64,000 bases of DNA, taken from Ceratotherium simum simum. Taxonomy: Eukaryota > Chordata > Mammalia > Perissodactyla > Rhinocerotidae. Position 1 is the first letter of the stretch; every line of letters begins with the position of its first letter. Where the stretch lies: contig NW_004454178.1 of NCBI RefSeq assembly GCF_000283155.1, forward strand, positions 3,744,960-3,808,959, read 5' to 3'. This document shows positions 38,801 to 49,329 of the stretch, piece by piece. The position numbers and the translations under genes were made by a program. The notes beneath the pieces are model-generated. The model was not told the origin of the DNA, made no database searches, and saw nothing but the letters and a program-made list of their open reading frames with translations.

Positions 38801-40180
38801 TCCTTCTTATAGCTACAGGGAATTGGGGGCTGACCAAAGTCTCTGAATTTGTATGTTAATATCTTTGTCCTCTCCACATGTTCAAAAAATGAGATGAAAG
38901 AAACATAGCCAAGAATTCATATTAGAGGGTGGCACAGAATTGACGGATAGATTCAGGAAGTCTATGGCACCAAATAAACTGTGGTTTACCAAAAAAACAA
39001 AAAAAGTCTTCTAAGCCTTGATCAGAGCAAGTAGAAGGTAAGGAAGGGAATGTTCTCTGTTTGAGGCCATTAATATATTGACTGATGACCAGAGAGAATG
39101 CAAATCTTTCTTTGGACTGAAAAAAGACAAAACATATTGGTGAGAAGGAATTAATTGGAGCTCTAACTGGGGAAGAATAAGTAAGCTTTTGGTCTTGAAT
39201 TATCTCTAAAGGTCTCTAAGGAATTTGCAGACTACATCATTAAACCAAACATTGCCAGTGAACTTTGAAGGGCTGTCAAGAATAATAGAGGGGAATAAAA
39301 CAGGACATAGGCAAATACCAACCAATTTCGAAAACTGGGATGAAGGGAGATTTGACACATTAGAGCCAAGTAAGAGTTACATTGACTTCAGCTATGATTC
39401 TAGAATCTTTTGGAGAACGTAGAGTAGCAATGACCACTAGGAGCCAATAAAGGCTCACAAAAACAAATCAGACTCCTCTCATTTCATTCTGTAATAGACA
39501 GCGTCCTGGCAGGGAACAGATGGCACCCACAACTAGAGGGTAACTGTGGAGAATTCATAGAGGGGACTCTTCAGAGGAGCATGGGGCAGGCCTAAAGGAA
39601 CTTAAAGGGATAGTGAAGCAACTGTGGAGAACCAGTACCATCCAATGTAGGACTGGGTACATAATTTGCAGGGCCAACGGCAAAATGAAAATGCAGAGCC
39701 CTTTATTCAAAACCTATTAAGAATTTCAAGACGGGGACAGCAGAGCATTAAACCAAGCATGGGGCCCCAGTGACCACACCGGCTACCAGCCCACTGCAGC
39801 CATCTCTGACCCTTAGGTTTCAAGGGGCAAAAAGGGAAACATGTAGGATAACCTGGAGAGAGTTGTAGTTCTATCTTTAGCTGAAGGAGAGGCCATTGGA
39901 GAGACATTGTGGCTTTTCGTAGAAGAACTAAGCCACTTATCCTATTACCTGTGGCTGTGAAGAGAGGGATCTGGAGATATACACACCTTAATCTCATTCT
40001 TCTCCTGCCCTTCTACAATCTCCGGCCAGTGCAGGACAATGTAATCCAGTTAATATAGCGCCCGGAGGACAGCTTCCAGGGGAAGAAAGCAGGGTGGAGG
40101 GTGGATGGCGAGAAGGCAGGGAGAATATCCTGCACGCCTTTGTGAAATTACTCTGCTGTTAAATCTGTGAAACCTGGTAA
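35896..40180. other. Long interval with no recognised feature
   Basis: About 4.3 kb of unique-looking, mostly AT-rich sequence. Open frames are all under 100 codons and none shows a domain, signal peptide or splice-compatible context. Old repeats beyond recognition by eye may be present. Confidence 0.4.
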
Positions 40181-40184
40181 CCCT

Positions 40185-41000
40185 AGTCTATGAGGACTTT
40201 AGGAAGGTATTTGACACAATTTCTCAGGAGCTCCTTTTGGACAATATGCAGAAATATGGCTTAGAAGCCAAGATAATTATGTGGATTGATAACAGGTTAA
40301 ACAACTATATCCAAAGTCTACCGAAAACCAGATAAACGTAGACTTGAAGGGAGTTGTCTGTGCACCACAGTCGCTTTACTCTGTCCTATCCAGTTCGGCA
40401 TTTTTACTACCGACTTGCAAATATAGAGGGAATGCTTATCGAAGCATGGTTTACAGATCGCTGAGTAGGGAAGTGACTAACCAGGATGAAAGAATTAGAA
40501 TCCAAAGAAATCTTGATGTGCTGTGGCAATGGGATAAAAAGATCTTGGCTAGCTGGAACAGTCGAATAAATCTAATAGCAGTAAATCTTGGGATTGGCTC
40601 TCAAGTTCACAAAGCCAGTGGCACTGGTTTGGGTCGGGGAGACAATACTTTCCACGTGTTAAAATGACTTAGGCAGTCTGGTGGAAGGTAAAGTCAATGT
40701 GAGTCATGAGTTTGGTGGATCCTCCAGAAAAGCAGATTAGGTTTTAGGCAGCATTAATTGAACAAAGGAGATGATAATCCAAACCTGGGACTGTGTTGAT
40801 CAAACCACACCTGGAAAATTGGATTTATTTTGATGTCATATATGACTTGTGATGTACTCTGAGAAGAGTAACGAGGATAAAAGGAGAGACATATAAACTA
40901 GGACCAACCACAAAAGCTGATCTGGCTTTAATAACTGATGTAAATGACAAGCTGAATGTGACAGTGTTGAGATTACTGCTCAATCAGCAAACAAAAGAAG
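40185..41000 (+). repeat. CR1/L3-type LINE fragment (reverse-transcriptase region)
   Basis: The + strand reads a decayed CR1-clade reverse transcriptase: 'gactttaggaaggtatttga' corresponds to the DF..AFDT-like region, followed by 'gtggattgataacaggttaa' (the WI.NWL-like block). Further down come 'ggttttaggcagcattaatt', 'gatcaaaccacacctggaaa' and 'gaagagtaacgaggataaaa', in the order known from L3. The 107-codon frame at 40344-40667 falls in this fragment and is not a host gene. L3 elements ceased activity very early in mammalian history, so the copy is old. Confidence 0.8.
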
Positions 41001-41645
41001 AGTGAAGGACATGGATGAGATCAAAGATATATGTGAGTGGATGAGGCAACTCTGGCCTCCTTAGTTCTCCCCCCCGAATTTGCAAAGTTTAAGAATCCAC
41101 CAGGACAGAGGACATTTAGAACGAAAAGTTCACTGCCTTTTGGAAGGGAAAGGGAGCATTTTCCCCACAGGGATCCACTTGATTACCACACAAAGAAGTT
41201 CTCGCTAGGTCACAGTTATACACTTCTGAATTCCCTTCGTATTGTGTTATAATGCCTATCTGAAGAAAGAGCCATGTACTAACACAGACTAGAAATTATT
41301 CCTTAGTAGTAATAATTGAAGAGATTGGGAATAAGAGACCAATATCCAAATTGTATCCAAATATATTAAAGAGTGCCATACGGAAGAATAATTATCATCG
41401 TCAAGTTCAAGGCATAAAACAGGATGATTTAAAAAAATCAGAGAAAGATGTTCTTAATGGTCCAATTTTCTGAGGACATGATGGACTGCCATGGCAAGCA
41501 GAGAGCACCCCATAAATAAACATGAATAACATAGTAACATAGTCTAGGTGACTCTTTAGCAAATGTGTTCTTTAGGTGATTCTAGCATTAGATGGGTGTT
41601 TAAAGTAGTTTTTAAGGATCACTTCCAATACTGAGCTTCCATAGT
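41001..41645. other. No clear feature, possible L3 continuation
   Basis: Sequence downstream of the CR1/L3 fragment; part of it may be the same element too diverged to follow. A 71-codon frame at 41037-41252 has no recognisable content. Confidence 0.35.
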
Positions 41646-41649
41646 ACAT

Positions 41650-41925
41650 TCTTTCTTTCATTCAATAAGTATTTGTAGAGAACCAGCCACATAACCAACA
41701 CGGTCCTAAGAACTGAGGATACAACAAACAGAAACAAGTCATTTCCTCATGGAGCTTAAATTTGGATGGCATAGGGAGATAATATACAAATAATTAATAA
41801 AATGTCAGGCAGTCATGGTAAATGTGAAGAAAAAATAAAGCACGGTAAGTAGCTCAGGGGATGGAGGAAGAGAAGGAGATGTGGATAGGAATGTCAGGAA
41901 AGGCCTCGCTGGCCAATGAGCTCAT
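41650..41925 (-). repeat. L2 LINE 3' end (antisense)
   Basis: The + strand shows the reverse complement of the L2 tail: 'ttcattcaataagtatttgt', 'gatacaacaaacagaaacaa', 'cctcatggagcttaaatttg', 'gggagataatatacaaataa' and 'caggaaaggcctcgctggcc'. Confidence 0.88.
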
Positions 41926-42894
41926 CCCTTTATCATACTCAACTCCAAATCTTCAATCCTGCTCTCTTCTTAAGGGTCTTATCCTTTTTCTTCCTTATGT
42001 TCATTACCCTCCATCTGGTTTACTCTTTAGCTCTTAAACTGAGAGGAACTTTAACTTTTAAACCTAGAAGAACTTAGTAGTAAATCTACTATAGTGTAAT
42101 TTAAAAGCAGGATATGCCCAATGGTGCTAATGTCATTTAGAATCATGATGTGGGTATCTTCATACATCTCGTACACAGTACCAACTCTTTCCCCACCAAC
42201 TAATGCTTTGCAACATTTGGGCTCAGGCCTGTCTTTCAAATCTCAGATTGCTACTTCTTTGAGGAGGGAGCACAAACACTTATTTATCTACGCCTCTTGC
42301 CCAACTCAAGAAAGTTTTATCTCTTCTTCCTCTATGTCACTCCCTTTATTTAGTGAATAAGTCAAAATTCTTGATATTTAATTGGAAATTTTTATTTTAT
42401 GATACTCTGATGCCAACATCTAATCAAATCTACCATTGGACAAAGGAGGGTAAGAAAACAAAGCAGTGTTACGCCCCCAGCTTCAAAGTTAAGAGGAAGA
42501 CAAAACAATTGGATTATAGGCCCAAATTAGACACACACACAAAATAGCATGCAAACCTTTTTGGAAATATTTTTCTTTTTCTTTCCTTTTTTTTTTTTCA
42601 CCAGTGTTTTCATATAACTGAAGTACAGGGAGGTATTTGGAAGGTCAGAGGGTTGAAAAGATCACTAGGATGAGAAACGACTTTCTGTTAACATAATGTG
42701 CTAACAAGTTGTTTTAACTTTCTAATCACAGATTCATAATCACACAATGTAATGAAATGAAAATTACCTTAAAGATCATTTACTTTTCCTGTCACCCGTG
42801 CCACCAACACCATCTTACAGAAACAGACTTACAAGGTGAAATTAAGGAGCAAGATCATGTACTTATTTCCATAATCAAAAAAATTAAGTGGATG
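41926..42894. other. No recognised feature; T-run
   Basis: Mixed sequence with a pyrimidine tract at 42566-42598 and short overlapping frames on both strands. No repeat family or exon could be named. Confidence 0.4.
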
Positions 42895-43420
42895 GAGTTC
42901 AGTGCAAGATGGCAGAACAAGCACAATTCTCTACTCTCCTCTTACTCTGGGTCACACTGAAATTACAGAAAAAAAAATATTTTTTAATTAGCAGTACTGG
43001 AATACAAAAAAGAGATTCTGATGACAGTTTAAGAAAATACTAGAAGGGTAAAAGCAGACAGGACCTGCTCATTGGAGAAATGAAAGCAGGGAAACTATGG
43101 CCCTAAATACTCTAAGTAGAAGGGAAAAGGAGGTTGATTTTCCTCGGGATCTCCAAGGTTCTATATGCTCAGAGTTAACAATTACAAAGAGCAGGACTAG
43201 ATTTTGCAAAAATATCAGAGCAATTAATGATAGACCCACACTGGAAAAGGCAAGACAAGTTACTTTTACACCTCTCCCTCATGAATATAGGTCAACTGGT
43301 GATGAGACCTCAAGATATAACGTAAGAACTCTTCACATGCCTGTCTAGTCACATGCCTGAAGTCTCTGGCTTCTCTCACTGCCTCCAGACATGGATGAAA
43401 TACCACACAGCAGGGTTTCC
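42895..43420 (+). repeat. Possible L1 5' UTR-like fragment
   Basis: 'gttcagtgcaagatggcaga' followed by 'acaagcacaattctctactc' has the look of the start of an old L1 5' UTR, which commonly begins with an 'aagatggc' motif. The rest cannot be aligned by eye. Confidence 0.35.
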
Positions 43421-43479
43421 CAAGCAGCTGCTGAAGGGTCTAGATAACACAGCACAGTTACAGAGGAGTTAAAGCCCTA

Positions 43480-43830
43480 TGGGACACATTCTAACCAATG
43501 GGAGACAGAAGACAGAAGGGCACCAGGCAGGGGAAAAACAATATCCTTTTTTCCTGCATCCTTGGGATGCAGTTGTTTGAGTCTGAGCTTCCCTTTACTC
43601 CCTGTCCAAAAACGTCACACACAGGCAAGTAAGGACATCTGTGCTGCAAACTACTGTGTTTTGCTGTGGCTTGTTGTAAAGTATGGCTAGAATGATAATA
43701 TTTCACCATGAATTGTTTCCTGTTCTTCCCTGCCCCACTTTCTATTTCCTTCATCCTCAGAGCCCTGGGATTGTCCTTCCCAAATAAAGCATCGGCCCTC
43801 AATCTTTGGCTCAAGTTCTTTTTCTAAGGA
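43480..43830 (+). repeat. LTR-like fragment upstream of MLT1
   Basis: Ends 'cttcccaaataaagcatcgg', then 'ctttggctcaagttcttttt' and 'ctaaggaa', the usual layout of an ERV LTR polyadenylation signal and R/U5 end. It abuts the MLT1 LTR that starts at 43832. The minus-strand 107-codon frame at 43491-43814 lies wholly inside and is probably chance. Confidence 0.45.
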
Positions 43831-43831
43831 A

Positions 43832-44275
43832 TGTTGTTGGTTGAATTGCATCCCCCAAAAAGATATGTTGGAGTCCTAATTCCCAATATCACAGAATGTG
43901 ACCTTACTGGAAATGGGGTCACTGCAGATGCAATTTAGTTAAGAAAGGTCATACTACAGTGGGGTTAGCCCTAAATTCAATATCACTGGTATCCTTATGA
44001 GAAGAAGAGAAGAGACAGAGATACACGGGAAGAATACCACATGGACACTGAGGCAGAAATTGGAGTTAGGCTGCCATGAGCCAAGAACTCATTGGGCTAC
44101 TGGAAGCTGGAAAAGGCAAGAAGGATCCTCTCCTAGAGGTTTCAGAAGGAATATGGCCTTGCTAACACCTTGATTTGGACTTCTAGCCTCTAGAACTGGG
44201 AGGCAATAAACTTCTGTTGTTTTAAGCCACCCAGTTTGTGGTACTGTGTTATGGCAGCCCTAGGAAAGTAATACA
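43832..44275 (+). repeat. MaLR LTR, MLT1-type
   Basis: Complete-looking LTR: starts tgttgttggttgaattgcat, then 'gaccttactggaaatggggt', 'cactgcagatgcaatttagt', 'ggtatccttatgagaagaag', 'gccttgctaacaccttgatt', 'ttctagcctctagaactggg', and ends with 'ttttaagccacccagtttgt' and 'ggcagccctaggaaagtaat'. All landmarks are in MLT1 order. Confidence 0.93.
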
Positions 44276-45299
44276 AAAGGGCCCAAACAATTAGTATCAG
44301 AAATTGTTCTAGAACACAGACCTTTAGGATAGGTCTTTGGAGTTGGATGCCTACCTGTCTGAAAGCAGGAGGGATGCAATTGCTGGTGCTAAGTAGGATG
44401 GTAATAACCCATAGCACATAGTGGTACCACAATTCAGCATCCATCAGTGGTTACCTGGCCCGAGGCAGAGGTGGAGGGAGGGAGCCAAGTATCCGCTGCA
44501 CTTAATCAGTGTGGAGAAAATGAGAAATAAAAAGATAGTGGAGTAAGCTTTTGACAGGGCTAGATAACTTGTTAAAAAAAATGATAGGCTCAAGGCATTT
44601 AAGTACTAACTTAAGGCATTCTCTGAACCCAGAGGACTTCTATGGCAACTTTAATGGAGAGTCTTATCTGTTGAAGCCCCAGGACAGACTGATGAAAATC
44701 AAGACTGGAATCTGATTAGAACAATGTTAGAGCTGGAAAGGAAACTAAATGTACAGCCTCAGAAGTTCTCCCATGCCAATGTCAGGGCCCTGACAGAAAA
44801 GACTGAGACCCTTAGATGTGGCATGAGGATGTCTGGGTGGCTGAGCCTCGGAACCTTGAACTCCTGAAGTCTCCTGCGGTCTCCTGGCTGGTAGAAGCAG
44901 CCTCATCCTCGTCATCAGAGCAGAACGGTTACTGTTTGCCTGTGGACCATGTAATGACTACACCCAAACAGGAAATTTGCGAGACCTGAAGGCCTGCTCT
45001 CACGGTTTCTCACTGCTTCTAGGCTGATAACCAGGTCAGATCTTAGCACAGCTTGAGCGTGGAAGTACAATCCCAGCCCCCATGTCAGAGGCGTTTCAGG
45101 AAATAGCCAATATGTATCAGTGGCAGCGGACCTTCAGAGAGTTACATGGGGGCAGGAAGTGGAGGTTGGAGTTTTGGACCAGGAGAATTCATTGACATGG
45201 TCCTGACCCAAGACTTGAATTCAATGTTTTGCCCTTTTTCATCCTTTCCTGAACCATTTCCTTTTTCGTTCATCATCATTAAAACTATTATTTTTAGGA
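44276..45299 (+). mobile_element. Probable MaLR/ERVL interior remnant
   Basis: Directly after the MLT1 LTR, 'ttagtatcagaaattgttct' at 44292-44311 resembles the leucine-tRNA primer binding site of this class, so the following sequence is best read as element interior. Coding content is destroyed and no retroviral motif can be read. Confidence 0.4.
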
Positions 45300-45385
45300 T
45301 ATTATTTAAATGGATTGTAGTACCTCCATTCAATGGAATACTATTCAGCCATTTAAAGGAACGAGCTATATCTGTAAGAGATAGG
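45300..45385 (+). repeat. Short L1-like fragment
   Basis: 'caatggaatactattcagcc' followed by 'atttaaaggaacgagct' is a characteristic L1 3'-region phrase. Too short to place further. Confidence 0.6.
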
Positions 45386-45779
45386 AAACGTGGACAGGCA
45401 TGTTTCGGACATCAATATGTAGCACCACCTCAGACCCTTTTGGTAGAACTGGTGTCCCAGCCTTTGGCTGCTTGTTTTATCCAGCTTTACCGCGGCAGTT
45501 GACTTTTCTCAGGCCTCACATACCTCCCACCTCTGGCCTCAGGGCTTTTCTGTGGCTGCTAAATTATGAGTGGCAAGGAGATCCATGTGATGCTCACACA
45601 CTGGCAACCTGGAATTATAGGGAGCATGAACGCCCTATGTAGTGAATGAACTTTTGATATATGGGAGATATGAGCTGGTAGATATTTTTCTCCCTTCATC
45701 CTGGAAAAAAACTGTCCTGTGAGGAAGCAGTTTATACAGTCTTTGGAAACATGATCCCATGAAATCACACTATCAGTTG
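45386..45779. other. Unassigned sequence
   Basis: Opposed short frames (45400-45642 on +, 45559-45789 on -) overlap here. No recognisable domain; it may be part of an LTR ending near 45940. Confidence 0.35.
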
Positions 45780-45940
45780 CAACTGACACGCATAGTGGCC
45801 AGCCCAGTAAGGCACCCCATCATATTTGTTCTCCTTTCATCCCTGACTCACCCCTACTTCTCTGAGATTGTAGCCATTAATAAATTAGCACATCAGCTTT
45901 TTCTTTAAGCTCTGTTTTCTACGGAACTTGATCTAAGGTA
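45780..45940 (+). repeat. LTR-like 3' end
   Basis: 'gccattaataaattagcaca' followed by 'agctctgttttctacggaac' and 'ttgatctaaggta' has the arrangement of an ERV LTR polyadenylation region and end. The family is not identified. Confidence 0.4.
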
Positions 45941-46029
45941 GACGTTTATTATATAATGTTACATGAAAAAGTAAGTTACAGAATAATGTGGAAAATGACA
46001 AATTTTATGTAGCAAAATGTATAAGTATT

Positions 46030-46068
46030 TAAACATATTGTTTAAGCATACTGTTTAAACATATTGTT
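46030..46068. repeat. Three-copy 16-13-bp palindromic repeat
   Basis: aaacatattgttt, aagcatactgttt and aaacatattgttt follow one another. Each unit is itself nearly self-complementary (aaaca...tgttt), so the tract could fold on either strand. Small and AT-rich; probably chance slippage. Confidence 0.7.
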
Positions 46069-46745
46069 TGTAAATGTATAAAATGAGGTCTGAATCAATA
46101 CATATCCAATTTTTGAGAATGTGTAGGAGTAAAGACAATATTTACTTATAGTTCTCTATTTGAAAGTTTTTAAGGTCATCTATTATATTTGTAACTTTAA
46201 AAAATACTAAAAAAGGAAAGTATTATAAAATAAGCTCATATGATGGTATAATACTTCAAACTGAACATGATGCAGATTTTTATATTATTGATAAAGAATT
46301 TTAGGCATTGGAAACAAAACAATTGAAAAAATGGTCATATTAGAAAACGAGTTAAAGAAAGTAAACGTTCACATCTTTTTCTCTCTGCTTTAACATTCAC
46401 TGGTCCTAAACAGAAATGTTTCTGTGCTTATAGTAAGGAATACAACACAAAGCAATGTCTTTCAAGGTTGTATTTATACAAAACAAAAGGAAATGCAAAC
46501 CTGTCAATTAACTGATTTAAAAAAAAAAATCAATGTGAATAAACAAGTAGATGAAAACTCCTCTTAAAAACTTAACTGGCCAAATGACAATACTCATTTC
46601 ACTTGTGCTCTGCAGACAGAGCTCAAACTCCTCATCTTTGCAAAAAAAGTTAGCTCCTTAAGAAAAAATTGAAATTGATCTCTTTCCTCTAATTTTATTA
46701 GACCAAAAATTTAATTTCCTGTAATTAGTATTCGGGCATATAAAA
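46069..46745. other. No recognised feature
   Basis: AT-rich sequence with an A-run at 46517-46527. No repeat family, exon or RNA gene is evident. Confidence 0.45.
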
Positions 46746-46755
46746 ACTACAATGA

Positions 46756-46949
46756 GGGCTGGCCTGGTGGCATAGCAATTAAGTTTGCATGCTCCACTTC
46801 AGCGGCCCAGAGTTCGCTGGTTCAGATCCTGGGCACAGACCTACACACTAGTCATCAAGCCATGCTGTGGCGGCATCCCACATACAAAATACAGGAAGAT
46901 TGGCACAGACATTAGCTCAGGGCCAATCTTCCTCACACCCACAAAAAAA
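46756..46949 (+). repeat. ERE-type SINE
   Basis: Starts gggctggcctggtggcatag, has a B-box-like 'ggttcagatcctgg', the 'ttggcacagacattagctca' body and a short A tail. Flanked by a 10-base TSD with two changes (actacaatga at 46746-46755, attacaataa at 46950-46959). Confidence 0.93.
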
Positions 46950-46959
46950 ATTACAATAA

Positions 46960-47537
46960 TATTCTAATAAATATAATACTTCTTCAGCCATACATATGTG
47001 TCTTTAAGATGTAGTATAGGGGCCTCTTTAAGATATAATCATAACTTGGTTTAAAAATTTTTTACATTTTATGCAGAAAGTGGGAAAATCTCTCCCTTTT
47101 CCAAGAGGAAGGGTAGCATGTCCATGAAGTAACAAAAATATTAACAGGGGCAATTATGTAAATTATTCCAAATTGACTTTAGTTCCATTATTCAGTTACT
47201 GCCTTTAAAATGCAATATGCAAATAAATCACTTTGTTTTCATAAAATTTCAGGTAATTCTTATACACACCATTGAATCATTTCTATTTGCTTTTTTGGCA
47301 GTAAGAACAAACAATTGATTTTAGGGGTCCAAAAGTAAATTGCTAAACTAATATAAACTATATTTTTGTTTACTGTGAAGGTAAAAGACTTTGAAGACCC
47401 CACTAATAAATCTGTTAAATATGAGGAGAAATTACCAAACCAGTTGATTTATATCTAGTTTATATATATATAACAAGAAGTATAGATAAAGTATGTAAAG
47501 GTGAGAGAATATTAATTTTCCTTTAACGTGTAGATAA
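46960..47537. other. No recognised feature; short TA microsatellite
   Basis: AT-rich with a (ta)n run at 47461-47471. Nothing else can be supported. Confidence 0.45.
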
Positions 47538-47548
47538 GCACAATTCTT

Positions 47549-47848
47549 TTTTTTTTTTTTTTTTTTGTGAGAAAGATCAGCCCTGAGCTAACATCTATGC
47601 CAATTCTCCTCTTTTTGCTGAGGAAGACCGGCTCTGAGCTAACATCTATTGCCAATCCTCCTTTTTTTCCCCAAAGCCCCAGTAGATAGTTGTATGTCAT
47701 AGTTGCACATCCTTCTAGTTGCTCTAAGTGGGACGCCGCCTCAGCATGGCCGGAGAAGTGGTGCATCAGTGTGCACCCGGGATCCAAACCCCAGGCCACC
47801 AGCAGCAGAGCGCGCGCACTTAACCATTAAGCCATGGGGCCGGCCCCC
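47549..47848 (-). repeat. ERE1-type SINE (antisense) with duplicated internal segment
   Basis: Starts with the T-run of the tail, ends in the 'ccatggggccggcccc' head complement, and carries an internal B-box-like 'gggatccaaacccc'. The 'gctctgagctaacatctatt' segment occurs twice in tandem (around 47581 and 47630), which makes the element about 300 bases instead of the 200 of the others here. A perfect 10-base TSD, cacaattctt, lies at 47539-47548 and 47849-47858. Confidence 0.93.
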
Positions 47849-48056
47849 CACAATTCTTGATAATACTTATACATGCTATTTTATGACTTTTATGATTTTA
47901 TGTTTATATGTCATAACTAAAGATAATTCCAGTGGCTCCCAAATAAGCTTTTTCACACTAAGGTCTTCATGACTGATAAATATGATTATCATAAGGGCAT
48001 TTTAAAATGGGATTGTTTATTAACTTGTTAAGAAATAGGTTAAAAATAGGTCTGAG

Positions 48057-48258
48057 AAGCTTGCATCCCCAACCAAGGATAGAGAGGCAGAGGATTTAGT
48101 CAGCAGGAAGCTCACATCCCTAATCAAAGATGAAGAAGCTAAGGTTACACTGGCTAGAAGCTTGCACCCATGCCTAAAGATCAAGGAAGCCTGCATTATA
48201 CAGCTTGAAGCTTATATCCACATCCAAGGACAAAGGAGCCCTGGGTTCACACAACCAG
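48057..48258. repeat. Minisatellite, four ~50-bp units
   Basis: Units start at 48057, 48108, 48158 and 48208, spacing 51, 50 and 50. Each begins aagct(t/c), continues with a gcatcc/acatcc/gcaccc/atatcc variant, then a (c/a)aa(g/a)(g/a)at(g/a/c)-like segment, and ends near a (c/t)ag. Units differ from each other by about a quarter of bases, so the array is old or was built from diverged copies. A weak fifth start follows at 48259. Confidence 0.85.
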
Positions 48259-48289
48259 AAAAGTCATACCCAGGATGTTCATATCTACA

Positions 48290-49020
48290 GCCTAGAGAAG
48301 GAAACGAGCCACTCATGCACTGAGGGTGGGAATGTAAAATGGCACAGCCACTGGAAAGCAGCCTGGGCATTTCCTAAAGCACTAAACTTGCAACCATCAT
48401 GCAATCCAGCAATCACAGTTCTGGGCTTATCCCAGAGAAACGAATACCTAGGTTCTCACAAAATCTGCACAACTATGTTTACAGCAGCATGATCTGTAAC
48501 GGCCAAAAGCTGGAAACAACTCCAAAGTCTTTTTAAAGGGCAAATGGTTAAACTGACTGTCCATACAATAGTACTCAGCATAAAAAGGGAACAGAGTATT
48601 GACACGTAGGTACCACTGGGAAACACTTCCTAAGGCAGAAAACAGGCGGTTAGGGTTTATAAAGGGAACACAATGGATGAATCTCCAAAGAACCTGTATG
48701 AATCTCCAAGGAATGACGTTGAGGGAAAAATTCAATCCCCCAAGTTATATACTGTACAGTTCCATTGATACAGAATTCTCCAAAGGGCAGAACTGTGGAA
48801 ATGGGGAACAGCTCAGCAGTTTCCAGGCATTAGGGGAATGGGACAGGAGGGACGTGATATACTGATGAAAAGGCAGTGGGGGGGATCCTTGCAGTGAGAA
48901 AACGGCCTGCACATTGAGCATATGGAGGTCCACATCCTGGTTGTGACACTGTTATCCATGGGGGAGAGTGGGTAAAAGGTGCACGGGAATCTCTGTATTA
49001 TTTCTTACCAAGAGAATCCA
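48290..49020 (+). repeat. Old L1 LINE 3' end
   Basis: Diverged L1 ORF2 end and 3' UTR: 'gagggtgggaatgtaaaatg', 'atgcaatccagcaatcacag', 'tgtttacagcagcatgatct', 'ccaaaagctggaaacaactc', 'gacgttgagggaaaaattca' and 'tatatactgtacagttcca'. More diverged than the other L1 ends in the window. Frames on both strands (48205-48933) are by-products. Confidence 0.82.
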
Positions 49021-49059
49021 CAATGAGGTGACAACAAGTAGTTCAATTAAAAGAAAAAA

Positions 49060-49310
49060 TAGAGTTGAACATTCTAGTTTTTGCACAGGACCCAAGTATC
49101 TTGCCAATCACTGCTTGGAAATCTTGGCGCTTCTCCCGCCAGAAACGGCCTCTCTCCCCTCGTGGAGACATTCCCCAAATGCAGCCAGTACAGGAAGTGG
49201 CAGCACAGGAGAACCAAGACAGCAACGAGGAATTTCTCAAGCAGAGGCGGGAACGCAGACAGAAAGCAAGAGCCAGCAGCAAAGAGAGGCATACCAGATG
49301 AGACGGTGGA
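49060..49310 (+). other. Unidentified coding-like segment beside the CpG-rich block
   Basis: A + frame at 49065-49301 reads a basic, Gln/Glu/Arg-rich C-terminus (the run NEEFLKQRRERRQKARASS is followed by KERHTR and a stop). Such composition looks more like protein than random sequence, but three different + frames and two minus frames are open over the same bases, so the openness itself means little. I cannot name a homologue. Could be part of a retrocopy with the GC-rich block, an exon, or chance. Confidence 0.25.
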
Positions 49311-49329
49311 CCCCACTAACAATATGGAT

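Noticed and set aside
40344..40667. 107-codon plus-strand frame
   Set aside because: It falls inside the CR1/L3 fragment and does not follow the reverse-transcriptase frame cleanly.
43491..43814. 107-codon minus-strand frame
   Set aside because: It lies wholly inside an LTR-like fragment and is antisense to its polyadenylation signal.
48057..48258. CRISPR-like array from the regular ~50-bp spacing
   Set aside because: The units are diverged along their whole length without the constant-repeat/unique-spacer pattern, and the genome is mammalian.
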